Below, in pieces: positions 1 through 8,645 of a stretch of DNA of 64,000 bases. Source of the stretch: JBBDJB01 sp040880125 (lineage in GTDB: Bacteria > Planctomycetota > Planctomycetia > Pirellulales > JBBDJB01); assembly GCA_040880125.1 (NCBI GenBank), contig JBBDJB010000012.1, positions 112,964 through 176,963 of the forward strand, given 5' to 3'. The position numbers and the translations under genes are program-made. A model generated the notes under the pieces. That model worked only from the letters and a program-made list of their open reading frames with translations. It was not told the origin of the DNA and searched no databases. Numbering within the stretch: the stretch's first letter is position 1; each line of letters begins with the position of its first letter.

Positions 1-1806
1 ATTCGAGACCGTGGGGGCCACGGTCGGCGGTTTACCGTCGGCATTGAACTCGCCCTGAAACAGCAGGTCCGTGCTGGCGACCGAAACGCCCGAGTCGAGT
101 AACTTGCGGATGTGCGGCTTTGGATCTCCTTCAGCGTCGAACAGGGCAGCCTTGCCACGGCCGTCGATCCATACCGTCACCTCGCCGTTCCACTGCTTCG
201 GATGCAAAAACACCACCGGCAGCGTTTCGCCGTGCTCCGGATAGCGAATCAGATCGGCAAACAGCCAATATTCGCCCTTGTCCTGCTTGGTGATTTTTTC
301 GCGCGTGAGCTTGCTCGGATCAGGCAGCGACCGACCGAGGATCGCATCGAAAGCCCCGCCGACCACTTCCCGATAGCGCTCCAATGAGGCCGGGTCGTCC
401 GCTTTCGGCTGCACCGCGTCGAGCTGTTGCCGGGCGTCCTCGGTCATCCAGCGGATCAATGAGCGTTCGTGCGGGGCACCCCCTTCCGGTCGCGGGTGGT
501 CGTCGTTCCAGACGCTCATCTCCTCTTGCGAGAGTGGTTCGAAATCCTCTTCGACGATGGGCTCGCGGTGCCCCAGGGCAAGATGCTCGTTCATGAATGC
601 GTACATCACTGCGCGGCTAACGTAGTTGTAGTTGTGGCCAAAATGGATCAGCGGCGCCGCCATCACGCGATTTTGAGCGTCGTACAGTCCGTACAGTGAC
701 TTCAGCTCAGGCAATCCCTTGGTGGCGATTTCCACGGTCCAATCGTCCGCACCAGTCATGCCGAGCGGGCGCGGAGCGATCAGGGCGGCGATCTCGATAT
801 TGCCCGTGCCAACGCGGAGCAAGCTGGCGTTTTCACACGTGCAGCCGCCTTGCATTGCGGTCGAAACCATCACCGCCGGAAAAGCTACCGCGGGGCGGTC
901 GTCCAACGCGCAGAGGATGAACGACTGCGTACCGCCGCCGCTGGCGCCGGTGACGCCGATGCGGTCCGGATCGACGTCGTCGCGCTGCGAGAGCCAATCG
1001 AGTGCGCGGATGGAGTTATACGTCTGCACGCCCATAATGCTTTGCATGTGAAGCTCGGCCTGTGGGCTGTAGAAACCCCAAGCATCCGGCGAACTAAATT
1101 CGGGCCGTTGTTCGGCAAAGCGGTGGGCAAGCTCGAAGGAAAGCTGCGTGCTGTCCGCGTATCCGAGCATGTCGTAGTGGAAGACGACGCAGCCCATGCG
1201 GGCCAACTGCACGCAACGGGCCTGTAACGGATGGCGGCCGGAGCGCTCGAAGCGTTCAGCGCCCTGCACGATCTGGCGGCGGACTTCTCCCTCGCCGTGG
1301 TCGTGAAAGCGACCATTCGACCAGTGACCATGAGGGCAAAGCACCGCGGGCAGCCGTCCGGTCTTGCCCTTGGGGCGGTACAGATTGCCGGTGACGTAGT
1401 GGCCCGGGAAGCTCTCCAGGTAGACCTTCTCCACTGTGTAATCGCCGCGGTCTACCAGGCCATGCACGACCGCTTTGGCAGGAGTCTTGGTCGGCATCGG
1501 CCAAAGCCCCTGTGAGACGTGAAGTTGCCGGCGCAGCTCTTTTGCCCGTTGCTCCCATTCCGTGAGCGACTTGGGCGGCTGGAAAGGAAAATACCCGTCA
1601 AGGTCCTTCAGCGGCTTCAGCCGTGCATCGTCAGGCGTTTCACCAGCGGGCAAGCTCCGTGGCGCTTCGGCACAAGTTCGATGCGGAAAGCCGCTTAACA
1701 GCGCTACCGCCAGTGCGATGCTGGCTGCAAATGTCACAAATCGCCCAAGGGGTGATCTACGGGGCGTTATTAAGATAAGCAGGGTGCCGGGTGCGCGGGA
1801 TGCCAC
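1..1806 (-). CDS. Exported alpha/beta-hydrolase, acetyl-xylan-esterase-like (C-terminus beyond window)
   Basis: The reading frame is open for 602 codons from a GTG at 1806 and runs off the left edge, so the C-terminus is missing. The GTG is preceded by a strong AAGGAGG-type ribosome site; an ATG at 1822 is in another frame and stops quickly. Residues ~20-45 form a hydrophobic export signal ending near HRTCAEA. The mature part has an alpha/beta-hydrolase fold: an LCPHGHW oxyanion-type segment near residue 155 and a nucleophile elbow GASGGGTQ near residue 287 (Ser of GxSxG). This resembles the large acetyl-xylan-esterase/peptidase S9-like hydrolases common in planctomycetes, which are thought to deacylate polysaccharides; the substrate here is unknown. 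A second domain probably follows residue ~400. It is divergently oriented from the zinc-ribbon gene to its right. Confidence 0.8.
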   Translation of the reverse strand, partial: MASRAPGTLLILITPRRSPLGRFVTFAASIALAVALLSGFPHRTCAEAPRSLPAGETPDDARLKPLKDLDGYFPFQPPKSLTEWEQRAKELRRQLHVSQGLWPMPTKTPAKAVVHGLVDRGDYTVEKVYLESFPGHYVTGNLYRPKGKTGRLPAVLCPHGHWSNGRFHDHGEGEVRRQIVQGAERFERSGRHPLQARCVQLARMGCVVFHYDMLGYADSTQLSFELAHRFAEQRPEFSSPDAWGFYSPQAELHMQSIMGVQTYNSIRALDWLSQRDDVDPDRIGVTGASGGGTQSFILCALDDRPAVAFPAVMVSTAMQGGCTCENASLLRVGTGNIEIAALIAPRPLGMTGADDWTVEIATKGLPELKSLYGLYDAQNRVMAAPLIHFGHNYNYVSRAVMYAFMNEHLALGHREPIVEEDFEPLSQEEMSVWNDDHPRPEGGAPHERSLIRWMTEDARQQLDAVQPKADDPASLERYREVVGGAFDAILGRSLPDPSKLTREKITKQDKGEYWLFADLIRYPEHGETLPVVFLHPKQWNGEVTVWIDGRGKAALFDAEGDPKPHIRKLLDSGVSVASTDLLFQGEFNADGKPPTVAPTVSN

Positions 1807-2009
1807 GTTCCGCCTCCTTCATATGACGGTTTCAGCCGAAAAGTCGATTGCAGCAATAGTGTAGAAGCGCCGCCGCACGCACGCCAGCATTTTCGGGGCG
1901 GCCAGGATCGGGGATGCCGATTCGTGGCTGCGCGGCTCGGGTTGTCGACGCGCGGCGGGTGTGGATATTCTGGAACCTGAGCAACGATTCCGATAGAGAG
2001 CATCGCATC

Positions 2010-2408
2010 GTGTCGCACGACGCATCGCCCGATAATCCGCCTCCGGAGATCGTCGACGCCTGGCCGACGTGTCCGGTTTGCGGCGAGAAGCGAGTGACGA
2101 GCTGTCCCGTCTGCAGCACGACCGGAAGCGATCTACCGCGTGCGGATGTTCAATTCCTGGCCGAGAGCGACCGGGCGGCCTCGCCGTGGGTGATGTGCCC
2201 AATGTGTGACGAGGTCTTCGCGGCCAGCTTTGTCCGCCGCTGCGTCTGGTGCGGGCACGACTTCGGCAACGGCGTCGACGTGGACTTGCCGCAGGAGCGG
2301 GCGGACCTGGCGGCACTGCTTACCGCCCGTGCCACATTGGCCGCGGCCTTGATGACCGCGACCTTGGCACTGGTCGCCATCTATTTCGCGCTGCTGGTGC
2401 GGCTGTAG
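2010..2408 (+). CDS. Small zinc-ribbon protein with C-terminal membrane anchor
   Basis: A 132-residue protein of unknown function. Eight cysteines lie in four CxxC knuckles (C21/C24, C32/C35, C63/C66, C78/C81), which should bind two zinc ions. The last ~30 residues (ALLTARATLAAALMTATLAL and onward) form one transmembrane helix with a very short tail, so the zinc part probably faces the cytoplasm. I chose the GTG at 2010 because a GAGAG element precedes it and the zinc-ribbon region starts soon after; an in-frame ATG at 1914 would add 32 residues of low-complexity sequence. A related layout (zinc ribbon in front, membrane helix at the end) recurs at 62904-63929. No enzymatic motif is visible. 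Confidence 0.65.
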   Translation: MSHDASPDNPPPEIVDAWPTCPVCGEKRVTSCPVCSTTGSDLPRADVQFLAESDRAASPWVMCPMCDEVFAASFVRRCVWCGHDFGNGVDVDLPQERADLAALLTARATLAAALMTATLALVAIYFALLVRL

Positions 2409-2498
2409 GTGTCGTGAGAAGCGGCAGAACGAGGGCGTGGCCATTCCTACTGGTCTAGAGACGCTGCCAAGTGCTGAAAGTTTGCAAGCACTTCAAAT

Positions 2499-2527
2499 CA
2501 CTGCTGGTGGGCAAGTAGTGGCACACC
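2499..2527 (+). repeat. Degenerate palindromic intergenic repeat, copy 1
   Basis: The left arm CACTGCTGG and the right part AGTAGTGGCACACC match the pattern of the copies at 2583, 12383 and 60287: an imperfect CTGCTGG...CCAGCAG inverted repeat followed by a conserved TGGCAC tail. It lies downstream of the fliA stop codon. Confidence 0.5.
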
Positions 2528-2582
2528 CCAGGGACAGCACCATGCCAGGTGGCATTGCAGCCTGCAGTGGAATGGTTCAAGT

Positions 2583-2612
2583 CAATGCTGGATAAGTCAG
2601 TTGTGGCACACG
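2583..2612 (+). repeat. Degenerate palindromic intergenic repeat, copy 2
   Basis: Same pattern as copy 1, 84 bases further on: left arm ATGCTGG, spacer ATAAGT, right arm CAGTTGTGGCACACG. It ends only 8 bases from the end of fliA, so it could act as a hairpin in the fliA 3' untranslated region. Confidence 0.5.
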
Positions 2613-2619
2613 CAGAGCG

Positions 2620-3405
2620 TTAGGTGCCAAACTCAGGTCGACGGCGGCCGAGTTGCGATTGAAGCCGTTGTACGATGGCGCTGTGCATCTGGCTGACGCG
2701 ACTTTCGGAGAGATCGAGCGTGGCGCCGATCTCCTTCATCGTCAGTTCTTCGTAGTAATAGAGGATAATGATCAACCTCTCGTTGCGATTAAGCCCCTTG
2801 GTGACCAGGCGCATCAGGTCGGTCTTTTGAATCCGCCGAGTCGGATCCTCGCCCTTTTTATCCTCGAGGATATCGATTTCGCGGACGTCCTTGTAGCTGT
2901 CGGTCTCGTACCACTTCTTGTTGAGACTGATCAAGTTGACCGCGTTGGCGTCAATGATGAGCTTTTCCAGCTCAGGAACGGTGATTTCCATGTGCGCGGC
3001 CAGCTCCAGTTCGCTGGGCGAGCGGCCCAGCTTGGCCTCCATCTGTTTGACGCCCTCGTTGAGCTTGGTCGCTTTGCTGCGCACCAGCCGCGGAACCCAG
3101 TCCATGGTGCGGAGTTCGTCGAGCATCGCCCCGCGAATACGCGGCACGCAGTAGGTCTCGAACTTCACTCCCCGCGTGAGGTCGAACGCATCGATTGCGT
3201 CCATCAGCCCGAATACGCCGGCGGAGATCAAGTCATCCAACTCGACCCCCTCAGGCAGACGGGCCCAGATGCGTTCGCCGTTGTATTTCACCAGCGGCAA
3301 GTATTGCTCGACCAGCCGATTGCGGAGCTGTTGGTTTGAGATATCGGTTTTGAACTGCCGCCAAAGTTGCTCGACATCATGTGAGGCGAACGTAGTTGTT
3401 GCCAT
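2620..3405 (-). CDS. fliA: Flagellar sigma factor FliA (sigma-28/WhiG family)
   Basis: This is an RNA polymerase sigma factor of 261 residues, the usual FliA length. Region 2 is clear (LVEQYLPLVKYNGERIWARL, then DLISAGVFGLMDAIDAFD and KFETYCVPRIRGAMLDELR), followed by the DWVPRLVRSKA segment typical of FliA/WhiG. Region 3 contains KLGRSPSELELAAHMEI, and region 4 ends with the helix-turn-helix LTMKEIGATLDLSESRVSQM. It should direct late flagellar and motility promoters. It is the last gene of the leftward run flhA-flhF-flhG-small membrane protein-fliA, which is where FliA often sits in Gram-positive and planctomycete-like clusters. The start ATG at 3405 is preceded by a GGAGG element (seen as cctcc on the plus strand just to its right). 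Confidence 0.95.
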   Translation of the reverse strand: MATTTFASHDVEQLWRQFKTDISNQQLRNRLVEQYLPLVKYNGERIWARLPEGVELDDLISAGVFGLMDAIDAFDLTRGVKFETYCVPRIRGAMLDELRTMDWVPRLVRSKATKLNEGVKQMEAKLGRSPSELELAAHMEITVPELEKLIIDANAVNLISLNKKWYETDSYKDVREIDILEDKKGEDPTRRIQKTDLMRLVTKGLNRNERLIIILYYYEELTMKEIGATLDLSESRVSQMHSAIVQRLQSQLGRRRPEFGT

Positions 3406-3497
3406 GCAATCCTCCCTGATTGCTGCCCGGAGGCGACCGATTCAATAAAATCCGACTCGAACTTCTTTGCCCGCGATGCGAGTGCACCGCGTGATCA

Positions 3498-3764
3498 TCA
3501 GGCGGCGCGCCCGTGGGCGGTGCCGTGCTGGTTATTGCTATCGCCGGATGCGGAGCCTTGCTGGCGAGCCCACTGGTCGCGGACCGATTGATCGACAATC
3601 CATTGCGCCATGCTGCCCACGATCCACCCTAACGCGGCGAAGGCGATCACCGACACCGTCGCCGCCGTCATGACGGACTGCGCGGAGCCGCCGTCCTTGA
3701 TCCCGCGCACTACGACGACCACCCATGCCAGAGCACCCATGATTCCGGCATAGTTTCGCCCCAC
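3498..3764 (-). CDS. Small membrane protein of the flhFG-fliA operon, function unknown
   Basis: An 88-residue protein starting at a GTG with GAGGT eight bases upstream. It has two hydrophobic stretches: YAGIMGALAWVVVVVRGI (about residues 5-22) and MTAATVSVIAFAALGWIVGS (about 32-51). The C-terminal tail is polar and rich in Q, S, N and H, and should be cytoplasmic or periplasmic depending on topology. No known domain is recognised. It sits between flhG and fliA in the same direction, so it is very likely expressed with the flagellar placement and sigma-factor genes. A longer overlapping reading frame in another phase (3538-3945) lacks membrane or domain signals and was judged a shadow. Confidence 0.6.
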   Translation of the reverse strand: MGRNYAGIMGALAWVVVVVRGIKDGGSAQSVMTAATVSVIAFAALGWIVGSMAQWIVDQSVRDQWARQQGSASGDSNNQHGTAHGRAA

Positions 3765-3999
3765 CGGCGATACCTCGGTGTTTGACGGAAAGGTCTACGC
3801 GACCCGAAAAGTTTAACGTTACCGAAGATGGCGACGTTGCTTCATAAGTATCGGTCATGCGGTCTCCGCGGGTTGAACCGAAGTTGTTGGTTATTCTTGT
3901 CCTGGCGATTATCCAGCCCGGCCTGCTAGCAATTCTTGGCGGCATCAGGACGTAAAGCTCATACCCGCCGACGGTACGGGTTCACGGTGCTTCGGGGGG

Positions 4000-4833
4000 T
4001 CAGCCGATCGAACACTGAGCATGTCGGGCAAGCAGTTGCGCCACGTGCTGGGCCAAGCTGGTAAACGCCTGGGCGACCGGCGACGCCGGCTGCTCGACGG
4101 CAATCGGCCGTTGGCACTGCGGGACGTGCAGGTCGTCTGGAACTGGGGGCAAGTCACCAACCTCCAGCCTTAGAAACCGTTCACACGCCCGGCGGATTCG
4201 TTGATACACCTCGTCATCGGCGACTGGTCCTTCGCCACGATTCACCAGTACGTGGACGCCAGCGGAGGGGACCTCGGCCGCGTGCAGCTTGATCGTGGCA
4301 TAGGCGTCCATCACCGAAACGGTGTCGGGAACCGTTACGACCACTGCCAGTCGCGCGTCTCGCCAGCATGCCGCCGCCAGCGGACCGGGCGTGCTGCCGG
4401 CATCGACGACGATCGCGTCCGCCTGTGTCCCGAGCCGGCGCAGCGCCCCGCGGAGCCGCTGCGGATCGAATTGACCGGTTTGGTGGCGGTCGTCCGGTGC
4501 CCAGGTCCCCGGCACGATCTGGACTCCTGAGGGACCGCGGTGCAGCACTTCTTGAATCGTGCGGCGCCCGGAAAGGGCGTCCTGCAGTGTCCCCTTTTCC
4601 TGAATGCCGCACAGCGTCGCTATGTCGGGTTGATGAAGGTTGGCATCAACCAGCGCGATGCTCAGCCCACGATCGGCGAGTGCTAAGCTCAGATTTACTG
4701 CTACGGTTGTCACGCCGACTCCGCCCTTAGCGCCGGCAATCATAACCAACGGCAGCTCGCCGGCAGTCGGGTCACCCTGGGCGGAGTCCATTACTAATCG
4801 ACGCAGTCGATCTGCCTGATCTACGTAGCTCAT
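4000..4833 (-). CDS. flhG: Flagellar number/placement ATPase FlhG (FleN, MinD-like)
   Basis: A 277-residue MinD/ParA-type ATPase. The first residues carry the FlhG-specific DQADRLRRL motif, which in the family stimulates the GTPase activity of FlhF. The deviant Walker A loop is GAKGGVGVTT (residues 34-43), followed by the switch regions VDANLHQPDIATLCGI and IVVDAG. The C-terminal end is amphipathic, as expected for membrane binding. FlhG controls flagellar number and position together with FlhF, whose gene lies just upstream. The 262-base gap from flhF contains two hairpins, so its translation or transcript level may be set separately from flhF. The identity is well supported; the start ATG at 4833 is the one that keeps the DQA motif close to the N-terminus. 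Confidence 0.92.
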   Translation of the reverse strand: MSYVDQADRLRRLVMDSAQGDPTAGELPLVMIAGAKGGVGVTTVAVNLSLALADRGLSIALVDANLHQPDIATLCGIQEKGTLQDALSGRRTIQEVLHRGPSGVQIVPGTWAPDDRHQTGQFDPQRLRGALRRLGTQADAIVVDAGSTPGPLAAACWRDARLAVVVTVPDTVSVMDAYATIKLHAAEVPSAGVHVLVNRGEGPVADDEVYQRIRRACERFLRLEVGDLPPVPDDLHVPQCQRPIAVEQPASPVAQAFTSLAQHVAQLLARHAQCSIG

Positions 4834-4871
4834 TTACGTGTACCTCGCACGTTTGTCATCTTTCGATCCTT

Positions 4872-4893
4872 CAAGTTGCCGTCGTTCAACTTG
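4872..4893. repeat. Hairpin in the flhF-flhG gap
   Basis: A perfect 7-bp stem: CAAGTTG (4872-4878) and CAACTTG (4887-4893) around an 8-base loop. It is 39 bases upstream of the flhG start codon on the transcript. No T-run follows, so I do not call it a terminator. Confidence 0.4.
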
Positions 4894-4915
4894 CGAGTGA
4901 ATCGACAATGTTCTT

Positions 4916-4950
4916 CCCTCTCTCCCTTTGGGAGTTGGCCGAGGAGAGGG
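4916..4950. repeat. CCCTCTC/GAGAGGG hairpin in the flhF-flhG gap
   Basis: Stem CCCTCTC (4916-4922) with GAGAGGG (4944-4950). It resembles the widespread bacterial intergenic sequence built on CCTCTCCC/GGGAGAGG arms. Related fragments appear at about 58336-58365 (GGGGAGAGGGCCGGG) and about 61835-61846 (GGGAGAGGG). Confidence 0.45.
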
Positions 4951-5095
4951 GGTGTTCGGAGAGCAGAGAGTAGTCCAGCGTCCGCACGTCTGCGCTCCAT
5001 TTTCTCATTTTCAACGAATCACCGAAGGCGATCCGCTCGCAACATCTCTCCGCAGGCGAAAACAGTATTTGTCTCCCGTTAGCCGCAACAGCTTC

Positions 5096-6253
5096 TCATC
5101 CTTTCGCGCCGAGAATCGTGGTGGCGATCCAACGCGAGTCGGCGATCTGAATATCATCGGGCACGTTCTGGCCGGCCGTAAGATAGCTCAGGGGCAGTGG
5201 ACACTCGCGGAGCAAGGGGAGCAGGTTGCCCAGTCCGGCGGCTTCATCGAGCTTTGTCAGCAGCAGCGCGGTGGTGCCCGTGTCGCTGAATTTGCGGGCG
5301 GTAGCAGCCAGGTTTTTTCCGCCGGAGACGGCGCTTAAGACCAGGTGAACTTCGTCGGGCCTGGCCTCGTTGAGCATCGCCCGCAGTTCCTGAATCTTCA
5401 CCTCGTCGCGTGGACTGCGACCGGCGGTATCCATGAGCACGAGATCCAAGCCGGAGAGGCGGGCCACCGCTTCGCGCATCTCGCGAGGTGTGGAGACCAC
5501 TTCCATCGGCAGATCGATGATGTCAGCGTACGTGCGAAGCTGTTCCACCGCCGCGATTCGGTAGGTATCGACAGTGATCAGACCGACGCGACGCTTCTCG
5601 CGCAGGCGATAGTTGGCGGCCAGCTTGGCGATCGTCGTGGTCTTGCCCACACCAGTCGGACCGACCAGGGCCACCAGCTTCCGCTTTCCTTCGGTCAGAG
5701 TGATGGGCCCGGTGGTTTGAATCTCGCTTTCGATCATGCGGCTGATCTGCGACTTGACGAGCATCGTGTCGTTCAAGTCGGCCGGGCGGACGTCGCGGCT
5801 GGCCCGGCCGATCCAGTCGCGGGCGAGTTCCTCGCTGACGTCGGCCTCGATCAGATCGGTAAAGATGTGGAACAGCGCCTCGGGCAGATCGTGTTGCGGA
5901 GAGCTGGCGGTCCGGCGGCAAAGGTCTTCGACCATCGACTGCAAGTTGTCGAGTTGGCCCCGCAGGTCGTCGCGAAACTTTGCGCGATAGTCCTGTTCCA
6001 GATGAACAGGCGCGGCCTGAGGTCGCGGTGACTGTTGCTGTGAAGTGCGCATCCGCTCCGGTAGCCGGCTCGGTACGTTGACGGACGCGGAAGCGGTGAC
6101 TTCGATCTGCCGAGAGGAGCCCGTCAGCCAGCGGAGTACTCCCGGGGCGCGCACCTCGCGGGTGTGCAACACCGCGGCATCGGGGCCGAGCTCTTGCCGC
6201 ACGAGGTTCAACGCATCGTTCATCGATTTGGCACGGTAGGTTTTGATATCCAT
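5096..6253 (-). CDS. flhF: Flagellar SRP-family GTPase FlhF
   Basis: A 385-residue GTPase of the SRP54/FtsY group. The N-terminal domain begins MDIKTYRAKSMNDALNLVRQ, the typical FlhF start with the LGPDAAVLHTREV segment. After a Q/P-rich linker and a helical N domain, the G domain shows the P-loop GPTGVGKTTTIAKLA (near residue 200), the DTYRIAAVEQL motif, DTAGRS and TKLDEA. FlhF recruits early flagellar components to the cell pole. It follows flhA by 57 bases on the same strand and precedes flhG, the usual gene order. Its length and motifs are normal. Confidence 0.95.
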   Translation of the reverse strand: MDIKTYRAKSMNDALNLVRQELGPDAAVLHTREVRAPGVLRWLTGSSRQIEVTASASVNVPSRLPERMRTSQQQSPRPQAAPVHLEQDYRAKFRDDLRGQLDNLQSMVEDLCRRTASSPQHDLPEALFHIFTDLIEADVSEELARDWIGRASRDVRPADLNDTMLVKSQISRMIESEIQTTGPITLTEGKRKLVALVGPTGVGKTTTIAKLAANYRLREKRRVGLITVDTYRIAAVEQLRTYADIIDLPMEVVSTPREMREAVARLSGLDLVLMDTAGRSPRDEVKIQELRAMLNEARPDEVHLVLSAVSGGKNLAATARKFSDTGTTALLLTKLDEAAGLGNLLPLLRECPLPLSYLTAGQNVPDDIQIADSRWIATTILGAKG

Positions 6254-6310
6254 CGTCGATCCACCCCAAGAACAAAGAGCTAGTTGAAACTCGCCCGTTG
6301 GTTGCGCCGA

Positions 6311-8407
6311 CTATTTGTGAGTTGCGTCGCTTATCAAGGCCGCCGATTCGATCCGTGTGTCGCGGGTGATCTCGTTGTAGCTAAGCACCGCTACATGAGG
6401 CAGATGCGGCTCGATCATCTGCTTCAGCGCCGCGCGAATCTGGGGACTGACCAAGAGCACCGGTGCATGTTGGCCCGCCCGCAGTTTTTCCAGCCCCTCC
6501 GCGATCACGCGACAAGTGGCTTCAATAGCCGGCGGCGACATCCTTATGAACAGCCCTCGTTCGTTGTGCTCGAAGCCGGCGCGAATGCGATCTTCCAGTG
6601 CCGGATCGAGCGTGGCAACGTGCAGCATCCTGTCGGCGTCGCGATGCCGTGTGCAGATTGCCCGGGCCAGGCGGTGCCGTACATACTCAGTCAACAGCAC
6701 GGGGTCCTTGGTGCGCGAGGCGTAATCGCCCAACGTCTCCAATATGGTCGCCAATTGCCGGATCGGAACCTGCTCGCGGAGCAGCATTTGCAAGACCTGC
6801 TGCACCTCGGCCAGCGACATGTGCTTGGGGATCAGTTCGTCGACCACCGTGGGCGCGGTGTTCTTCAATTCGTCGATCAAGTGCTTGGTAGCGTCTCGCG
6901 TGAGGATTTCGTCGGCGTGCCGACGGACCACTTCGGTCAGATGGGTGGCCAGCACCGCGCCGGGCTCGACGACCGTGTAACCGAGCATTTCCGCGTGGTC
7001 GCGCTGCCCAGTTTGAATCCACTTGGCGTCGGTGCCAAAGGCGGGATCCTTCGTTGCGACGCCGTCGATGTGGCCGGTCGTCATACCGGAGTCCATTGCC
7101 AGCAACATGCCCGGTGCGAGTTGGCCGTGCGCGATGGTCATGTCAGCGATCTTGATTTCGTACTCGTTTTGGCCGAGCCGCATGTTGTCTCGAATGCGGA
7201 CCTTCGGCATGATGATGCCGATATCCGAAGCGACGTTCTGCCGGACGCGCTGAACTCGTTCAAGCAGGTCACCACCGCGCTTGGGGTCGGCCAGCCGGAT
7301 CAGTCCGACGCCGATTTCCAACTCCATGGGATCGACGGTCAGATAGTCCTCGACGCGCTCGGGCGGCTTTTCCGCCGCCGCGGCATTGGCGGCCGCCGTG
7401 TTCTGTTGTTCTAAGGCCGCCTGCCGCCGCGAAAGCAAGACCGACAGGCCGATGCAGCTTCCGCCGATCAGCGTCAGCGGAACGGCGGGCAGTCGCGTGA
7501 AAATCAACACGCCCAAAAACGCGCCCGTGACGGCGAGCGCCTGGGGTCGCGAGAACAATTGCGTGACGAACTCCGCAGGCAGATTCGTGCGGTGCGTGCT
7601 GCGGGTGACGAGCAAGCCGGCAGCCAGTGAAATCAAGAACGCCGGCAACTGGCTGACCAGCCCATCGCCGATGGTGAGCTTCGTATAGAGCGATGCCGCT
7701 TCGGAGAGCCCCAATCCAGCGTCATATACGCCGATGAACAAGCCACCGAGGACGTTGACGACCGTGATGAGGATGCCGGCGATCGCATCGCCGCGGACGA
7801 ACTTACTGGCACCGTCCATGGCCCCATAGAAGTCGGCCTGGCGTGAGATCTCCTCGCGTCGTCGCTGGGCTTCTCGCTCGTCGATCATGCCGGCGTTCAG
7901 GTCAGCGTCAATCGCCATCTGCTTGCCCGGCATTCCGTCGAGCGCGAATCGAGCCGCAACTTCGCTGATCCGCGTGGCTCCTTTGGTGATCACGACGAAC
8001 TGGATCACCACGATAATCACAAAGATGATCACGCCCACGGCGATCTTGTCACCCGCCACAAAGTCGCCGAAGGTGGCGATGACGCTGCCCGCAGCCTGTG
8101 GGCCGGATTCGCCACGCGTCAAAATGAGCCGCGTAGTGGCGACATTGAGCACCAATCGCCCCAGCGTGGTGGCCAGCAGCAGCGAGGGAAAGATGCTGAA
8201 GTCGAGCGGCGCTCGGACGTAGATGGTCGTGAGCAGCACCATGACCGCTACGGTGACGTTGCCGGCGAGCAGCACATCCAACAACGCGGCAGGCAACGGC
8301 ACCAGGATCACCAGCACGCTGGAGATCATAGCGACCGGCAGGATCAAGTCCTTGCCGCGCGAAAATAGCGCACCGGTACTGGTGCGAGCGGTGGCCGCAC
8401 TAGCCAT
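6311..8407 (-). CDS. flhA: Flagellar export gate protein FlhA
   Basis: A 698-residue FHIPEP-family protein, of normal length. The N-terminal half holds about eight membrane helices; the conserved cytoplasmic loop is seen in EVAARFALDGMPGKQMAIDA and the following GMIDEREAQRRREE. The C-terminal half is the cytoplasmic substrate/chaperone docking domain (VDPMELEIGVGLIRL onward, ending LLVSPQIRAALKQMIEPHLP). FlhA forms the ring of the flagellar type III export gate together with FlhB, FliP, FliQ and FliR, which are encoded in the rightward cluster at 35009-38252. It is the first gene of the leftward operon; a weak sigma-54-like site lies about 54 bases upstream. Confidence 0.96.
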   Translation of the reverse strand: MASAATARTSTGALFSRGKDLILPVAMISSVLVILVPLPAALLDVLLAGNVTVAVMVLLTTIYVRAPLDFSIFPSLLLATTLGRLVLNVATTRLILTRGESGPQAAGSVIATFGDFVAGDKIAVGVIIFVIIVVIQFVVITKGATRISEVAARFALDGMPGKQMAIDADLNAGMIDEREAQRRREEISRQADFYGAMDGASKFVRGDAIAGILITVVNVLGGLFIGVYDAGLGLSEAASLYTKLTIGDGLVSQLPAFLISLAAGLLVTRSTHRTNLPAEFVTQLFSRPQALAVTGAFLGVLIFTRLPAVPLTLIGGSCIGLSVLLSRRQAALEQQNTAAANAAAAEKPPERVEDYLTVDPMELEIGVGLIRLADPKRGGDLLERVQRVRQNVASDIGIIMPKVRIRDNMRLGQNEYEIKIADMTIAHGQLAPGMLLAMDSGMTTGHIDGVATKDPAFGTDAKWIQTGQRDHAEMLGYTVVEPGAVLATHLTEVVRRHADEILTRDATKHLIDELKNTAPTVVDELIPKHMSLAEVQQVLQMLLREQVPIRQLATILETLGDYASRTKDPVLLTEYVRHRLARAICTRHRDADRMLHVATLDPALEDRIRAGFEHNERGLFIRMSPPAIEATCRVIAEGLEKLRAGQHAPVLLVSPQIRAALKQMIEPHLPHVAVLSYNEITRDTRIESAALISDATHK

Positions 8408-8460
8408 CCGACTCTCCGCAAGGCGTTAAAAATGCTTCGGCTGCCGGCACGGCCCCGGGG

Positions 8461-8475
8461 GCAAAACGATGACCC
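8461..8475 (-). promoter_or_regulatory. Weak candidate sigma-54 promoter for the flhA operon
   Basis: On the minus strand the sequence reads GGGTCATCGTTTTGC. The GG and GC dinucleotides are exactly 10 bases apart and the -12 box TTGC is good, but the -24 box (GGGTCA instead of TGGCAC) is poor. It lies about 54 bases upstream of flhA. The sigma-54-dependent regulator encoded at 16572 makes such a site plausible, not proven. Confidence 0.25.
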
Positions 8476-8625
8476 TGGGAGACCTCGCCGAACACCGTCA
8501 CCCGACGACGTGCGGGCTGCTTAAGCTGGTAGTTGAGAAGAGGGCGAGAAGGTACTGAAACCGCCTTGGGGTGTCCAGATCGTTCGCCGGTGTGACCGGC
8601 CCGGAATATCGTATCCCGCGTCATC

Positions 8626-8645
8626 TGATCCGATGTGATCCGATG
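8626..8645. repeat. 10-bp perfect tandem repeat
   Basis: TGATCCGATG occurs twice in direct succession (8626-8635, 8636-8645) and is followed by TG, the start of a third unit. One helical turn per unit would place two protein-binding sites on the same DNA face between flhA and the thioredoxin gene. Confidence 0.5.

Noticed and set aside
3538..3945. 135-codon minus-strand frame overlapping the small membrane protein gene
   Set aside because: Overlapping frame has no hydrophobic segments or ribosome site, while the 88-residue frame has both.
6284..7414. 376-codon plus-strand frame opposite flhA
   Set aside because: Antisense to the conserved FlhA coding region and without any recognisable content.
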